Both the position numbers and the translations under genes were made by a program. This document shows positions 36,085-46,960 of a stretch of DNA of 64,000 bases, one piece after another. The notes under the pieces were generated by a model, which was not told the origin of the DNA, did no database searches, and saw only the letters and a list, made by a program, of their open reading frames with translations. The DNA lies in contig JARUPY010000502.1 in the NCBI GenBank assembly GCA_029817715.1, positions 62,001 through 126,000 on the forward strand. Reading direction: 5' to 3'. The DNA is from Melastoma dodecandrum (Eukaryota; Streptophyta; Magnoliopsida; Myrtales; Melastomataceae). The stretch's first letter is position 1. Every line of letters begins with the position of its first letter.

Positions 36085-36982
36085 TTATGGGTTTTGCGGA
36101 TGGATGCACAGAGTCGTTGCCGGTAGTTTGTGTCTTCTTGCATTGATGAATTCCGAGAGCAATCTTGTGACACCAGTTGCATATGAATTCAATCCCTTCG
36201 TAGTGAACTTGTTGGTGGTGCTTCTGTCCTCCTTGGACTTCCAGAGTGATATACTTGTACAGGGTTCCATCAAGGTTGATGGTGGCTCTCAGCCGGATAG
36301 TGTTGGGAGGAATATGTGGTTTAGGCTTGGCACTCAGATTGTTTTATGAGGATTCTCCTAGCGCTTCTTCTATCTTTTTTAGGCATGCTTGATTTCGAAA
36401 TTCCATGGGGAGGTGTGGGAACCGTATCCAGATCTTCGAGATTCCTAGTTGGGTTGTCTTGGGGTTAAAGAAAGGCTCCCACTTCCTGACAGTGAGCAAG
36501 CATCCATTAATGAACCAGGGCACTGAATTGATGATTGCTTCCCTGTCTGCTTCATTGAATAGCCTGACTATGAAGAAACCTTTTTCAAGTGGGTGAGTGG
36601 TGAAAGAAGCTAGGCATCTCCTCCAGATCTTTTGTAGCTTCTCTGATAGGGCTTTCTCACTAATAGCTAATCCTAGTGGCTTGACTATTATGGCAGTCTT
36701 CCATGCTTCATACTGCGAGGAGAGTTCTTCTACGGTGAAGACCACCGTGATTCCCGGGCTTTCCTTGTTGAGATCCATGTCCTCGCCATGTTCTGTCTCA
36801 ATTGACGACAGCTTGGTTGGTGGAGTTTCCACTGATCTTGTTTCCTTTGGGGTTGTGGTGCCCACTAGTATGTCTTTGTATGTGGTTGGAGCTTTGGGTT
36901 GGTATGGGTTTGCTAGCTGGCTGATGTGGGTTGTATTGGTTTGGGGTTGGGTTGGTGGAATAGGGGTGGGTGGTGGGTTCAT
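36085..36982 (-). pseudogene. LINE ORF1: DUF4283 RNA-binding domain and CCHC knuckle
   Basis: The frame starting MNPPPTPIPPTQPQ has a Pro-rich start. It then carries a DUF4283 domain: EKALSEKLQKIWRR, KGFFIVRLFNEADREAI, SVPWFINGCLLTVRKW and IWIRFPHLPMEF. After a break at 36,344 the minus strand continues with ITLEVQ-type sequence and a CNWCHKIALGIHQC zinc knuckle (about 36,190-36,140). This is the usual ORF1 of plant L1 elements, an RNA-binding chaperone. Confidence 0.8.
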
Positions 36983-37051
36983 GATGTTTTGTGTAGGTTG
37001 GGTGTTTTCGGTTAGGAGGTTTTTAGTGAGAGGTTAATACATGTTTAAGTA

Positions 37052-37650
37052 TTGTGTTTTGCTGCAAGTATGACTCGTAGAAGTTGGTTGGTGGATAGCG
37101 GATGTACTCACCACATGACATACGATGAGAAGTCATTTGCAAGTTTAAATCGAAGCTTTTATGCTAAAGTGAAGATCGGGAATGGTGATTACATTGATGT
37201 TGAAGGAAGAGGAGATGTAGTCATTGATGGTCCCGAAGGTAGAAAGTTGATAAGTGATATGTTGTATGTACCTAAGATTGATTGGAATCTTTTGAGTGTT
37301 GAGCAACTCGTATAGAAGAGGCACAAGGTGATGTTCGAAAAACGGTTTTGTTCGATAGGGGACTCTTCTAGGAGGGAGATACTTAAGATTCAGATGAAAG
37401 AAAGGTATTTCTCCTTTGATCTTGTGTCATAGAGTCCGCAAGTTATGGTAGCTCAAGTTAAAGAAGCAGAAGTTTGGCACAGAAAGTTGGGGCAATTTCA
37501 CAGCAAAGATCTAGAGTTTGTACAGAAGAATGAGATGGGATTAGGATTTCCTGTTCTACAGAAGATTCCGTCTGATTGCAGAGCATGCTTGCTGGGAAAG
37601 CAAACCGGATTTTCCTTAGAGAGTTCAAGTTTGAGAGCGAATGAAAATGT
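37052..37650 (+). pseudogene. Copia protease and GAG-pre-integrase region
   Basis: SWLVDSGCTHHMTYDEKSF holds the protease DSG catalytic triad residues. It continues to KIGNGDYIDVEGRGDV, then DMLYVPKIDWNLLSV. A TAG at 37,313 and further stops interrupt it. EVWHRKLGQFHSKDL and CRACLLGKQT form the GAG-pre-integrase zinc motif. The integrase core that should follow is absent, so a deletion joins this directly to RT. Confidence 0.8.
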
Positions 37651-37819
37651 AATTGTGAGAAAAGATGACAAGTCCTTTGAAGAAGAGAAGTGGAATTGGA
37701 CGAGCAGAATGTCGAATTCCGAGCAGACTTGGCATACGTTCAGGAACAGAACATTCAGGAACAAAACATTGAGGGACAAAATGCCGATCAGCAGCTCAAT
37801 CCTAAAGACGTAATTGGTG

Positions 37820-38320
37820 ATCTATCAAGAAGAGGTACGAGATCATTGACTAAAATATATGAAAGATGCAATGTGGCAGCATTAGAACCTGCTAGTTTTG
37901 AGAATGCAAAGGAAGACAAAAGATGGCTAGCTATAATGCAGGAGGAGCTAGCTATGATAGAGAATAATGAGACTTGGGAGCTCGTGGATATACCGCATGA
38001 CAGAAAGGTCATAGGAGTGAAGTGGGTCTACAGAACGAAGCCAAACCCGGATGGTTCTATGAACAAGCATAAGATTAGACTTGTTTGTAAAGGGATCACC
38101 CTCAGGAGAAGATTTATGTAAAGCAACAGGAAGGTCTCTGCGATGCATAACTTGAACAGAAGGTGAAATACTACTATCTTAGAGGTGTGAAACAGATGGA
38201 AGAAGTAGAGCTGATCTACTGTACCACAGAAGAGCAGTTGGCCGATACATTTACCAAGTCATTTCAAGTGGGAAGATTTGAGTGGCTTCGGGAGAAGATT
38301 GGAGTGTCTATCAGCACTTG
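37820..38320 (+). pseudogene. Copia RT N-terminus fused to last RNase H segment
   Basis: The frame holds ALEPASFENAKEDKRWLAIM, then QEELAMIENNETWELVDIP and KVIGVKWVYRTKPNPDGSM, the start of Copia RVT_2. It breaks off after RLVCKG. Within about 60 bp the sequence has jumped to YYLRGVKQMEE and EEQLADTFTKS near the end of pol. The RT catalytic core and most of RNase H are deleted. Confidence 0.8.
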
Positions 38321-38335
38321 ATCCAAGAAGGAGTT

Positions 38336-38773
38336 TGTTGGTTTTGGATCAAGACTGATGCAGAAGAACTCTTCTATTCTTGTCGTTTATCTTTTCTTGT
38401 TGTCTTTTTCTTTGTTGGTATGGATCAAGGCTAGTGCAGAAGAACTCTTCTGTTCTTGTCTTTTGTCTTTTCTTGTTGTCCTTTTATGGTGTCCTTTCAT
38501 TTCTCTTAATATGTGTCTCTTCATTTCTCTTTTGTTATGTCTATTTAAGTGTTGTGATATAATGATTTTTGTATCACTCTATCAATTCCGTCAAATCGAA
38601 ATCTAGAAAGAGAACATTTTCTCAAAGATTGTTTGAGTTTTCTTAAGTTTTGGTTCGGTCTCCTCCTGCAGAAGGTTGCGCTACAGAAGCTAACGTCTGT
38701 AGAATGTTATGTTATTCTCTGTCTAGCTTGTTATAGTTTCTGCTATTGAGATTGAGTGTTTCCGCAGCCTACA
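38336..38773 (+). repeat. 3' LTR of the Copia element, with internal duplication
   Basis: It starts TGTTGGTTTTGGATCAAG and ends CGCAGCCTACA. A segment of roughly 70-75 bp (GATCAAG...GCAGAAGAACTCTTCT...TTTTCTTGTTGTC) occurs twice in tandem near its left end, which explains its 438 bp against 373 bp on the left. Confidence 0.85.
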
Positions 38774-39230
38774 GACTCCTATGACGTGGTAACCATGAGG
38801 ATAATATGATTGAACTTCCTTGTATTCATCATACACGAAATCCTAAAATGAATTGGCATAAAGAGCACGCATCAGCAAGAAGGACACGCCATCATCTGAA
38901 CGAACCGACTAAAAGCAGTGTGCAAAAGGCCGATATCGAGTTACCTGTATGACAGTGTCGACTCCATTCTCGTTCCTCCATTTAAGCACTTGTTCCCACA
39001 GGTGCAGAGCTTTTGTCATGGTCAAATTACACGCCTAGTAGAGATCAGCTTTGCTAGAGAAAACTTCAACTGACCTTCAATTACCTTAACATCGCGTGGT
39101 AATCATCACGGCGGGAAGGAAGCAGGTCCCTGGCAACCAATGACTGCTGGAACTCATTGACCGTGCCCTCCTCCACGGCATCATGCACATCCTCCGCTGA
39201 GATCCAAGAATATCGGGAGCCATGGCAGGA
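38774..39230 (-). pseudogene. SEC14/SFH-like PI-transfer protein, 5' portion, disrupted
   Basis: Minus-strand exons upstream of the insertion: VHDAVEEGTVNEFQQSL with LPSRRDDYHAMLR (about 39,200-39,085); a decayed exon with ALHLWEQVLKWRNENGVDTV (about 39,025-38,945); and DFVYDEYKEVQSYYPHGYH (about 38,850-38,788). The next residues should be a GVDKEGHP-like motif. Instead the Copia LTR begins within about 12 bases, and the [10 protein letters not shown] continuation lies on its far side at 28,068. The start of the middle exon needs frame correction (family FLKARKFD). These are the CRAL-TRIO N-terminal helices. The true start codon was not found. Confidence 0.75.
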
Positions 39231-39359
39231 GCAGATCAGCAGGGGAGGAGAGAAAACAAAGGAATCACGAGAAAGGGGGTCGAATACACGTACATAGATA
39301 GAATTGTTTCTAAAGAAGCTGGTGTTTTTTACTGCTGTTTTACTCCTCCTGAAGCTCAT

Positions 39360-40200
39360 GAAGAGACGAGAGAGGAATCAAATAGAGAGCCCAGGGGGGG
39401 AGTCCTCGTCGTCGTCATCGATAACCTGAAGGGATTGGGAATGGGGATGGGCAGAGTTTTGGAGGGAATCAGGAGACATACAGACAGACAGACATGGAGA
39501 AGAGAAGAGCGAGACTCCTCCCTAGTTGCAAGAAAGGCACGTGACTTGTCATCAAACACAAAAATAAACTGTTTTGTTAGTTAGTAGAACCTGTAAGGTT
39601 ATTTTGCAAAAAAAAAAAAAAATTATGAAATATTGTTTTATTTTCATTAATTATTTAAATAAAAGTAAACAATGACCAAATATTTTTTCAAACATGGACT
39701 TTTGGAAAAATTGGCTAACCTTTAAACCGGAAATTTAGGAAACTTGGTAATTTTTTTTAGATTGTTTTAGTATTGAACCTATATTCCTATTTCAAAAAGT
39801 TCTTGATCCAATACCAAAAAAGTCCAAAAGTCCAAGAATTCCAAATTCACGATTTAATCAATTTAATCAATTTTTTTATTCGGATTTATCACTCTTCCAC
39901 CAATTCCATTAAAACCCAGATACATTCATTCAACTCAACCAACATGCTGTCATGGAATTGGGAGCTTGTTGGTTGTGGGCGTCTAGGATCTGTGATAAAC
40001 AGCAAACCCAGTGACAATGAGCTCGATCTCGACCTTCCTAGCCTGTCCCGTTCGCAGGATCAGCATTTGACATGGTCATACCTTCCCGCTTGCCTGTGAA
40101 ACGTGTAAAATTGACCGAGCCAGCAGTGAGGACACACCTCAATTGAACATACAATGTCCAGCACCAGATGAGCAAGAAAGGTACCATCACTTGAGGAGGA
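39360..40200. other. Spacer upstream of the SFH pseudogene, downstream of DUF1644
   Basis: AT-rich DNA around 39,600-39,950 has no recognisable frame or repeat. A poly-A run is present at about 39,608-39,622. The part near 40,100-40,205 is likely 3' untranslated region of the DUF1644 gene. Confidence 0.4.
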
Positions 40201-40205
40201 AGCCA

Positions 40206-41408
40206 TCAGATAATATCTTCGTCTGACCTTGACCTCATTAGGCGTCGTCGTCTTCTCTGATTGAAAGATGTCTCCTCGTCATCGCTGAGGATAAGGACAC
40301 CGTCATCACCGTCATCGTCCTCATCGTCAGGGTCATCGTCGTCTAGTAATCCCAAGAGATTCTCACCCCACAGTGCCCTCCTTTCAGATCCTGGTGGGCG
40401 TCTATGCCTGGCCCAAGCCCTTGATCGAGGCCTCGGATCACCATTGGCTTCCATGGCACCGATCATATGGAACAAAAAGAAAGTCCACCAGGGTCCACCA
40501 CGTCCACCTTCCCCAGCGCCATTCCCTCTGCCACCGGAGAACATATCCCCATTCTCAATGGTGTAATCGCCAACAACAACAGCACCAGGAATGGCTGATC
40601 GTAGGGCACTGAAAATGTCGCCATATTCCCTCTGGTGCTCTAGGTGACGCCAAGCATGCTCTCTGGAAGGATCAACATCTGAGGGTCGTACGGTTGGGTG
40701 AACCCTCCTGGCATGTCGACGGAGTTCTTGGTAATCGCCATCATAAGAGCATGATTCTCGGGAGCAACTACGTCTCTTCAGATTAAGATACCTTCGGGCA
40801 TCTTCATGCACCTCCCAACCTAAAATGGCCCCTCGACATAATGGGCATTTCAAGCTTAACTTAGATTCTGGCGGATCCTCAGAAACTGTTTCTTCCAATT
40901 CGGGCCGTCCATGTAATGACTCTGCGCTCACAACTTCCACAAAATCAATACCTTCGACCTGATTGTCTTGACGACTAATTTCTCTGTAATCTCCTCCTTG
41001 TACTTCAGGAGGGAACCTTAATCCTTCATCATGACCAGAACCAACCAATATATTATGATCCTCACTTGGGCGACTATTATCATTTTGTCGCACAATGTTG
41101 TCTTGTGGAACCAGGGAGGTAGTAGTATCAGGCACACCACTAAACTGGTCAGGAATTCCAGGTAAATCCCCAGACAAACTGGAAGTGCTAGAATTTACTC
41201 TTAATTTTTTAAACCTATCCAAGCAATTTGAATGCCTGTAACTCGTATCACATATATAAGATCTGCATCCCTTTTCATGAGAACTGCATAGAAGCAGAAC
41301 AGCGTTATGTGGATGGTCCATGCAGATTGGACAGCACACCTCATCCCACTCTTTGTGCATAGCTTGAATATTTGAATCAGTATAAGCTCTTCGTTTTACA
41401 CCAGCCAT
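40206..41408 (-). CDS. DUF1644 family zinc-binding protein
   Basis: The single coding exon gives 400 residues and starts MAGVKRRAYTDSNIQAMHKE. A Cys/His-rich N-terminal block (CCPICMDHPHNAV, GCRSYICDTSYRHSNCLDRF; residues 25-66) and a second block (LKCPLCRGAILGW, about 187-198, followed by CSRESCSYDGDYQELRRHAR with HP, about 215-238) are diagnostic of plant DUF1644 proteins. Family members in rice have been linked to stress responses; the biochemical role is not established. The C-terminus has a long Asp-rich stretch (about 350-375) and a basic RRRRRLMRSR motif that could serve nuclear import. CTACAG right before the start exon (about 41,418) looks like a 3' splice site, so a leader intron is likely. 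No lesion is seen. Confidence 0.92.
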   Translation of the reverse strand: MAGVKRRAYTDSNIQAMHKEWDEVCCPICMDHPHNAVLLLCSSHEKGCRSYICDTSYRHSNCLDRFKKLRVNSSTSSLSGDLPGIPDQFSGVPDTTTSLVPQDNIVRQNDNSRPSEDHNILVGSGHDEGLRFPPEVQGGDYREISRQDNQVEGIDFVEVVSAESLHGRPELEETVSEDPPESKLSLKCPLCRGAILGWEVHEDARRYLNLKRRSCSRESCSYDGDYQELRRHARRVHPTVRPSDVDPSREHAWRHLEHQREYGDIFSALRSAIPGAVVVGDYTIENGDMFSGGRGNGAGEGGRGGPWWTFFLFHMIGAMEANGDPRPRSRAWARHRRPPGSERRALWGENLLGLLDDDDPDDEDDDGDDGVLILSDDEETSFNQRRRRRLMRSRSDEDII

Positions 41409-41419
41409 CTTCTATGCAC

Positions 41420-42932
41420 TGTAGTATCAACTCAACATAAGTATCAGAATGTCCACATACATTTGTGAATCAAGCTATAACTTAAACAAAAGATGACTAG
41501 CACAAGAGAAACAGTAATAGGAAAATCATGTTACAGAACAAGTAATTGACAAGTATGACAATTGTTATTGTGGAAGCAATGGGCAGTCAAAAGCCTGAGA
41601 GCTGGCTCAAAAATCACCAGTTCACAAGGAGATTGCATATGAGTGTAAGTTCCACCATCTAGACACCCTTAGTCTTAGACCATACAAGAGGAAGAAGAAA
41701 ATGAGGGGTACGGAAGGAGGAGAAAACTACAGCTGAAGTTTTACTCTCTTGGAGAAGATAGCAATCCCACAGAAATCAGACAGTTTGCACACCCAATTAT
41801 CATAACTCCCACACAAATGCAGCTGTCAACGCCAAATGCACTCCAGAGATGAACATGTGATTATCCTCCAGATGAAAACGAAGATCAACTCGAGCACATA
41901 ATCGAGATCTTGACACGATAAAAAGTACTCATTGCATTAAACAGCGTATATTTTTCTCTCTCTTTTTGGTCTAGTAATACTGTAATAGCAGCAACTTACC
42001 AAAAGCAAGAACTCTACGAGTGTCCTACTGCTAGCTTTGACTACTTTTTTGCTTCTAACTGAGTATAACAATCCTTTACTGAGCTTAGCAAGGAATCCCA
42101 AGGCAAGCAAATGGTCGAGGTTTGATTTCACGAGACAACTATTGTGACTCTGAGCCCATAACTTTCGAGAATACTGCACCAATGATGATCATCGTTATCA
42201 CGGACAATTTCAAAAGCATCAGGAAGCCTACCACCTGCGGATATCAATAACGTGTCAAGACAAGCAAAGGGGGAAATAACAACGTAAAGGAAAAAAAATG
42301 TTACATAACAGAAATCAGGACGCATCATCGATCGAATGATCACCCTAAACTGATGAAGTCACAAACTAGAAAACCAAAAGCATGGCCGCCCAAAAGACGA
42401 CATAACACCATTTCCCACCCGACGCGGGACAGGCACCCGGCGGCGACAATTCCGGCCGAACTCGCACTAATTCCGCGCAAAATAAAAAAACAACAAATCA
42501 AAGCAGAAGCACCAAAAAAGCCCTCCCTAATCCGCCAACAAAAACCTAAACCTAAAACCCCAAAAAATCAAAACCCAAAACCATGCGGAAGACGGATGAA
42601 AACGCGCGTAAATCACCAGATTCAAACCAGCAATCGCGACGATCCCGAAATTCCGGCGATCCGTGGCAAGAAAACAAGAGGGACGAATCTCCCAAAACAC
42701 AATCAAGCAAGGCAAAAATTGAACGGTTGCCTGGAAACAAAAAAAAAGGTGGAGAAGAAGGAAGAGAAGTCCATTACCAAACGGGGTTGTCATCGTTGTG
42801 TTTTGCTAGGGGGTGACGACCCCAATTTCCACAGAGGATTAAAGGAAATGAAACTATACTGCTCCGTTTATGATCGTATTAATTTAATTTAAATATAATC
42901 TTGCGGGGAATAGTTGCGCGGCAGATGAATAA
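41420..42932 (-). promoter_or_regulatory. Probable leader intron, leader exon and promoter of the DUF1644 gene
   Basis: No coding sequence of its own is supported. The AG just upstream of the DUF1644 start points to an intron reaching up to a non-coding leader exon somewhere between 42,200 and 42,850; CT-rich leader-like DNA on the minus strand (TCTTCCTTCTTCTCCACC, about 42,763-42,746) fits this. The 179-codon plus-strand frame there is lysine-rich, low complexity and unlike known proteins. The MULE inserts right behind. Confidence 0.45.
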
Positions 42933-43059
42933 TGAGTTTTGTACGGAGATTGGGCTAGTTTAAAAAAAATTTATGAAATACGATCCGAGTTTCATAAAAT
43001 ATAATTTTACCGTCGAAGGGACGTATTTTCAAATTATAAAAAGAACGCGGTTTGAAAAC

Positions 43060-43410
43060 GCGCTCTCAGTATATAATAGGTATGAGCGAGTTTTAAAAAC
43101 TGGGCATAAGGGCGGGTTCAAACCCGCCTTCCGTCTAAAGAGGTAGGGGCGGGTTTTGAAAACCCGTACTTCCAACACTTGGGCAAAATCTTCGCCAAAA
43201 TGGGGACACTTTGGCCTATGAAGGGGGCGGGTTAAGAAATATACAAGAGGCGGGTTTTCAAGTAACTCAACAAATGGCGAGTTTTCAAAACCAGCCCCTC
43301 CAGTAACACACAAGGGGCAGTTTTGAGAACCCGCCCCTACTTTAACTCAACAAGGGGCGTGTTCACTTAACCCCACAAAGGGGCAGGTTCTCAAAACCCG
43401 TCCCTTAAGT
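43060..43410. repeat. GGGCGGGTTTT(G/C)AAAACCCGCCC array, left end of MULE
   Basis: At least ten copies of a GC-rich motif (GGGGCGGGTTTTGAAAACCCG, TTTTGAGAACCCGCCCC and variants) in both orientations lie just inside the left terminal repeat. Many are near-perfect palindromes that could fold into hairpins. Confidence 0.85.
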
Positions 43411-43775
43411 AAATGAAACCAAATCGAAACTCATATTCATAAAAACCGCTGTTACAAAAACGTAAAATGGAAACACAATCCAGAAAACATAAATATATCC
43501 TGAAAATAACCCAAAATGTATTAAGAAAATATCCGTACAATCCAAATATATAAGAAAAAACCCAAAACACGTGTTACAAATGTTTACAAACATCACTAGC
43601 TCCCCCTACGCCTACTCGACCTCGACCTGACATAAGGTCTGATGACGGGATCTGGAACGTGAGGCTGCTTCGATGAATCTTCCGAGTACAGTTGCGTGAT
43701 TTAAGAAGGTCCTTCTCCTTGTTGTGAATGGTCGTACCTGAAAAACTTATATTAGTTGAGTTACTGGAGTTTCAC

Positions 43776-45812
43776 TCAAACAAATAACAAAGTTATAGTG
43801 GACTTACCCGTATTATCTCGCCCCTTTAATAAAAGCTCCTGTGGTCGAACTGGACCCAACCTCGAAGTAAGGTGTGTTGTAATTGGTATCAATGTGTATA
43901 ACTTACGAGATGAGCATACCTTCTCGCACTCCATGGCCCTCATCGTCAAATACGGGGTCCTCATATGTCCATGACACCTCCTCATCTTCATGTCCCTCTT
44001 CCGCATCGTCCATGCTTCTGGCATTGATTCAAACAAGCTTCTCATAATGTTCTTGTACTTCATAGTTATCGATTTCCTCGCTGCGGCTATTAACTTCCGT
44101 TTACAAACAATAGTTTTATATCTCGTATTGAAATTGCTTGCCACATGTCTAAGACAAAACCGCCAATGCACAAATGGCGGGGTCCAACCCACCTGCGGAT
44201 CATTCACAGCCGCTTGACTGCCGGCATGTCTATCGGAAATCAAGCATACTCCTCCCGTCTTTTCACCGACAACATATCCCTTAAGGAATCTCAAGAACCA
44301 ACTCTATGAATCATAGCTTTCTTCATCAACCAGTGCAAATGCGAGCGACACAATATGGTTCTCTCGGCCCATAGAACATGTAATTAAGAGCTTATACCTA
44401 TATTTACCGTATAGAAATTTGCCATCTATACTTACAATTGGCCAACAATGCTTGAATGCTTGAATACATTGTCCGAACGCCCAAAACACTTTCTGAAAGT
44501 GGAATACTTCCACATCGCGAAGATTATAAGTTGCACCCGAATCAACAATTGTTCCGGAGTTTGCAATTCCAATTGCATTCAGACGATGCTGCAACTCATT
44601 ATAAGATTCATCCCAATCGCCATATTCAATTGAAATTGCCTTCCTCTTTGCATCCCATACACGTTTCCCAGTTACTTCGTACCCAAATCTCTCATTTATT
44701 ACATTCCTAAGGAACGACACTTTCACTTCAGGAGATTCTCTAACAAAAGTACGAAAGTAGGGAGTCATAAAGTTACAGTCAAGTCGATCATGATCTTGGG
44801 AAAGCACTGCATTTAAACATGTATAAGGCACACCAATAATCGTTATTTCAAACTCATCATCACAAGCACGTTGAATCGCGCGTAATCTCCACTTACAACC
44901 AGATCCAAACTCAGAACAAAACATAGACCACAACATCATATCCGACTCCACAATTTCGTAATTATAATGGTTCTTGATGTGGAAGGTGTTCACCGTATGA
45001 ATGAGATGGTTCCTATGTTTGAACCGCATCCCTTTACGAAATTCAACCACAGAGTCTGAATCGTCCGTCACCATCACATCCTCTTCCTCCTCGAAAATCA
45101 CTTTCCCATTATCCCCATTATCTAGATAGAATGGTAGAGGTCTCTCCAACCGTTTCCTAGACGGACCAGCCTCATTAACTCCTACATTCATAACATTTTC
45201 GTCTTTCCCCAAATCAACACCATTGAACATTTCATCATCAATATTGACGTCATTATCGGAATTCACTATTGATTCAACGATATTATTCTCATATCGCCGA
45301 TATATAATTTCATCTAGAACTCCTTGATTGCCCAAATCACATTCTAAATCTTCAAACGGGTCACCCTCTTCATAATCATCCTCCTCATTACCACCATCCA
45401 TTCCATTTCCGTCGTTTTCACAATCCAAATCATTCCTCACATTTTCATCATAACCGCTACACCCTTCATTAACCGGAACCAATTTACGAATATTTATACT
45501 AACTTTAAAATTTTTCATTCTTTCTTGCACAACATTTAACCCCTCATCCACATTCACTCCTACGACCAGCATGTTACTACCATGCTTACTTCTTGAATTT
45601 GCAGGCCTCCCTTCATTACTAGAATTATCAGAAATTGATATTACATACACTTCTTGAATGCGGTCACCATTTGACGCATCAAACTCACACAACAACCTCA
45701 CATCCTCATCATCACCGATAGGTATAAGTACAAACTTTATGCCAAAAGAACCATACGAAGGAACAAGATATTTATGACATATTTTCAACCTACTGCCTTT
45801 GTTTAATCTCAT
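43776..45812 (-). pseudogene. MuDR-type transposase, one in-frame stop
   Basis: The 502-codon frame from 45,812 has an acidic N-terminal region. It is followed by a MuDR DNA-binding domain (FRKGMRFKHRNHLIHTVNTF, SEFGSGCKWRLRAIQ). Next come WPIVSIDGKFLYGKYRYKLL with the first catalytic Asp and the IVSLAFALVDEESY block. TAG at 44,304-44,306 ends it where the family has Trp (ESYDS-stop-SWFLRFLK). The same frame continues to 43,776 with CLISDRHAG (second Asp) and WRFCLRHVASNFN. The C-terminal SWIM zinc finger expected in this family was not found. A single base change would explain the stop, so the element may be recently dead or rescued by a relative. Confidence 0.88.
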
Positions 45813-46439
45813 TACATGAGCAATAACCCTTTCAAATTACACATAATCGACAACAAAAGGCACTTTTATACGTTTCACATGACCCCTATTATAACCTACT
45901 CCTTCACTACTATGAATAACCCTCCCATTTTCATACAACAACAAATGAACGTACGACATTGAAACGTAAGATACTACTTACGATTTAGTGAATACCTTCT
46001 TCGAACTTTCAAAGACCTACAAAAATTCAAACAACAAACCATTAGTTATCAAACTAATTCAAACAACAAAACATTATTTATCAAACGTCAAAATACCTAT
46101 TTATACATAAATACCTAAATTATAAAGAAATTTTGACAAAAATAAACTAAATATCAAAACTTTCAAATAATTTCAACTAAATCCTAAATTGACATAATTT
46201 CAACTAAATCCAATTTTTGACAACTTAATCATAAACTGACCTAATTTCAACAAAAAAATGTAATTTGACCTAAATTCAACCAAAAACACTAATTTAACCT
46301 AATTCCAACCAAATAGAGTAATTTGACCTAATTTCAATCAAAATCCCTAATTTGACCTAATTTTAATCAAAACCCTAAATTTACCTAATTTAGTGGCAAA
46401 ATCGCCTAATCGTAAATTAATTACCGTGACGACAAAGGG

Positions 46440-46960
46440 TCATGACGAGGAGGGGAGCGGGTGGAGGGTCAGGCATCGGAGGGGGCCGAGACGTGATGGG
46501 GCGTGGGAAGAGGAGGGAAGTCGGTCGTTAGAGGTCGTCTGAGGAGAGCGTCGGAGCAGGAGAAAAGTCGGGCGTCGGGCGTCGGGCGTCGGGAGGTCGG
46601 GTGGCAGGCCGTCGGCCGTCGGGGAGGGGCTAGGGTTTCGCACGAAATGAAGTCGGGAGGCGGGTTTTGGTAATGGAAGGAAGGGGCGGGTTTTCAAAAC
46701 CCCTCCCTGTGAGACGCCACAACCCCCAACACTTGGCGAAAATTTCTCCAAGTGTTGGAGGGGCGGGCTTGAGCGGGCTTTCAAAACCCGCTCCCGGAGG
46801 ACGCGTTTTGAGAACCGTCCGTGCATGAAGGCGGGTTCTCAAACCGCACCCTCATGCCTGTCCCCGGATGCCGCATATTTTGATAGATGCCTGTCCCCGG
46901 ATGCCGCGTATTTTGATAGAGGGCGCGTTTTCAAATCGCATCCTCTTCGTAAAACTGTAT
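46440..46960. repeat. GC-rich array, right end of MULE
   Basis: It carries GTCGGGCGTCGGGCGTCGGG runs (about 46,570-46,590), several GGGGCGGGTTTTCAAAACCC motifs (46,680-46,830) and a 34-bp tandem duplication (GCCTGTCCCCGGATGCCGC with the following ATTTTGATAGA, about 46,857-46,921). The palindromes resemble those at the left end. Confidence 0.8.

Larger units (their letters stand above)
30494..37037 (-). mobile_element. L1-type LINE retrotransposon, ~6.5 kb, nested in the Copia element
   Basis: On the minus strand the order is ORF1 (DUF4283 plus CCHC), linker, endonuclease, reverse transcriptase, zf-RVT and RNase H, ending in a short A run next to 30,494 (seen as TTTTTTT on the plus strand). 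The 9-bp sequence TACATGTTT occurs at 30,485-30,493 and again at 37,038-37,046, consistent with a target-site duplication. Joining the two sides restores the Copia frame region between gag and protease. The element entered after the Copia element and in the opposite orientation. It is no longer coding-competent (see its parts). Confidence 0.85.
28073..38773 (+). mobile_element. Copia-type LTR retrotransposon, degenerate, with nested LINE
   Basis: Two LTRs bound the element (28,073-28,445 and 38,336-38,773), both TG...CA. A primer site resembling the initiator-Met type, TTAGTATCAGAGC, starts at 28,447, and a purine tract AAGAAGGAG precedes the right LTR. Coding remnants in order: gag (28,534-28,900, resumed 29,930-30,450), protease/GAG-pre-integrase (37,070-37,620), N-terminal RT block (37,820-38,100) and a last RNase H piece (LADTFTK, about 38,230). 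Integrase and most of RT are missing. The flanks GACCT and GACTC are at best a damaged 5-bp target duplication. Comparing LTR stretches by eye gives about one difference in ten bases, so the insertion is old. It lies within a coding exon of the SFH-like gene. Confidence 0.85.

Noticed and set aside
36597..37037. 146-codon plus-strand frame, Val/Gly-rich end
   Set aside because: Antisense of LINE ORF1, whose Pro/Thr-rich start gives Gly/Val on the other strand.
42353..42892. 179-codon Lys/Pro-rich plus-strand frame
   Set aside because: Low-complexity frame in the probable leader of the DUF1644 gene on the opposite strand, with no family resemblance.
43060..43410. CRISPR-like array of short repeats
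   Set aside because: Unit spacing and orientation are irregular and the setting is a eukaryotic transposon, so a CRISPR array is excluded.
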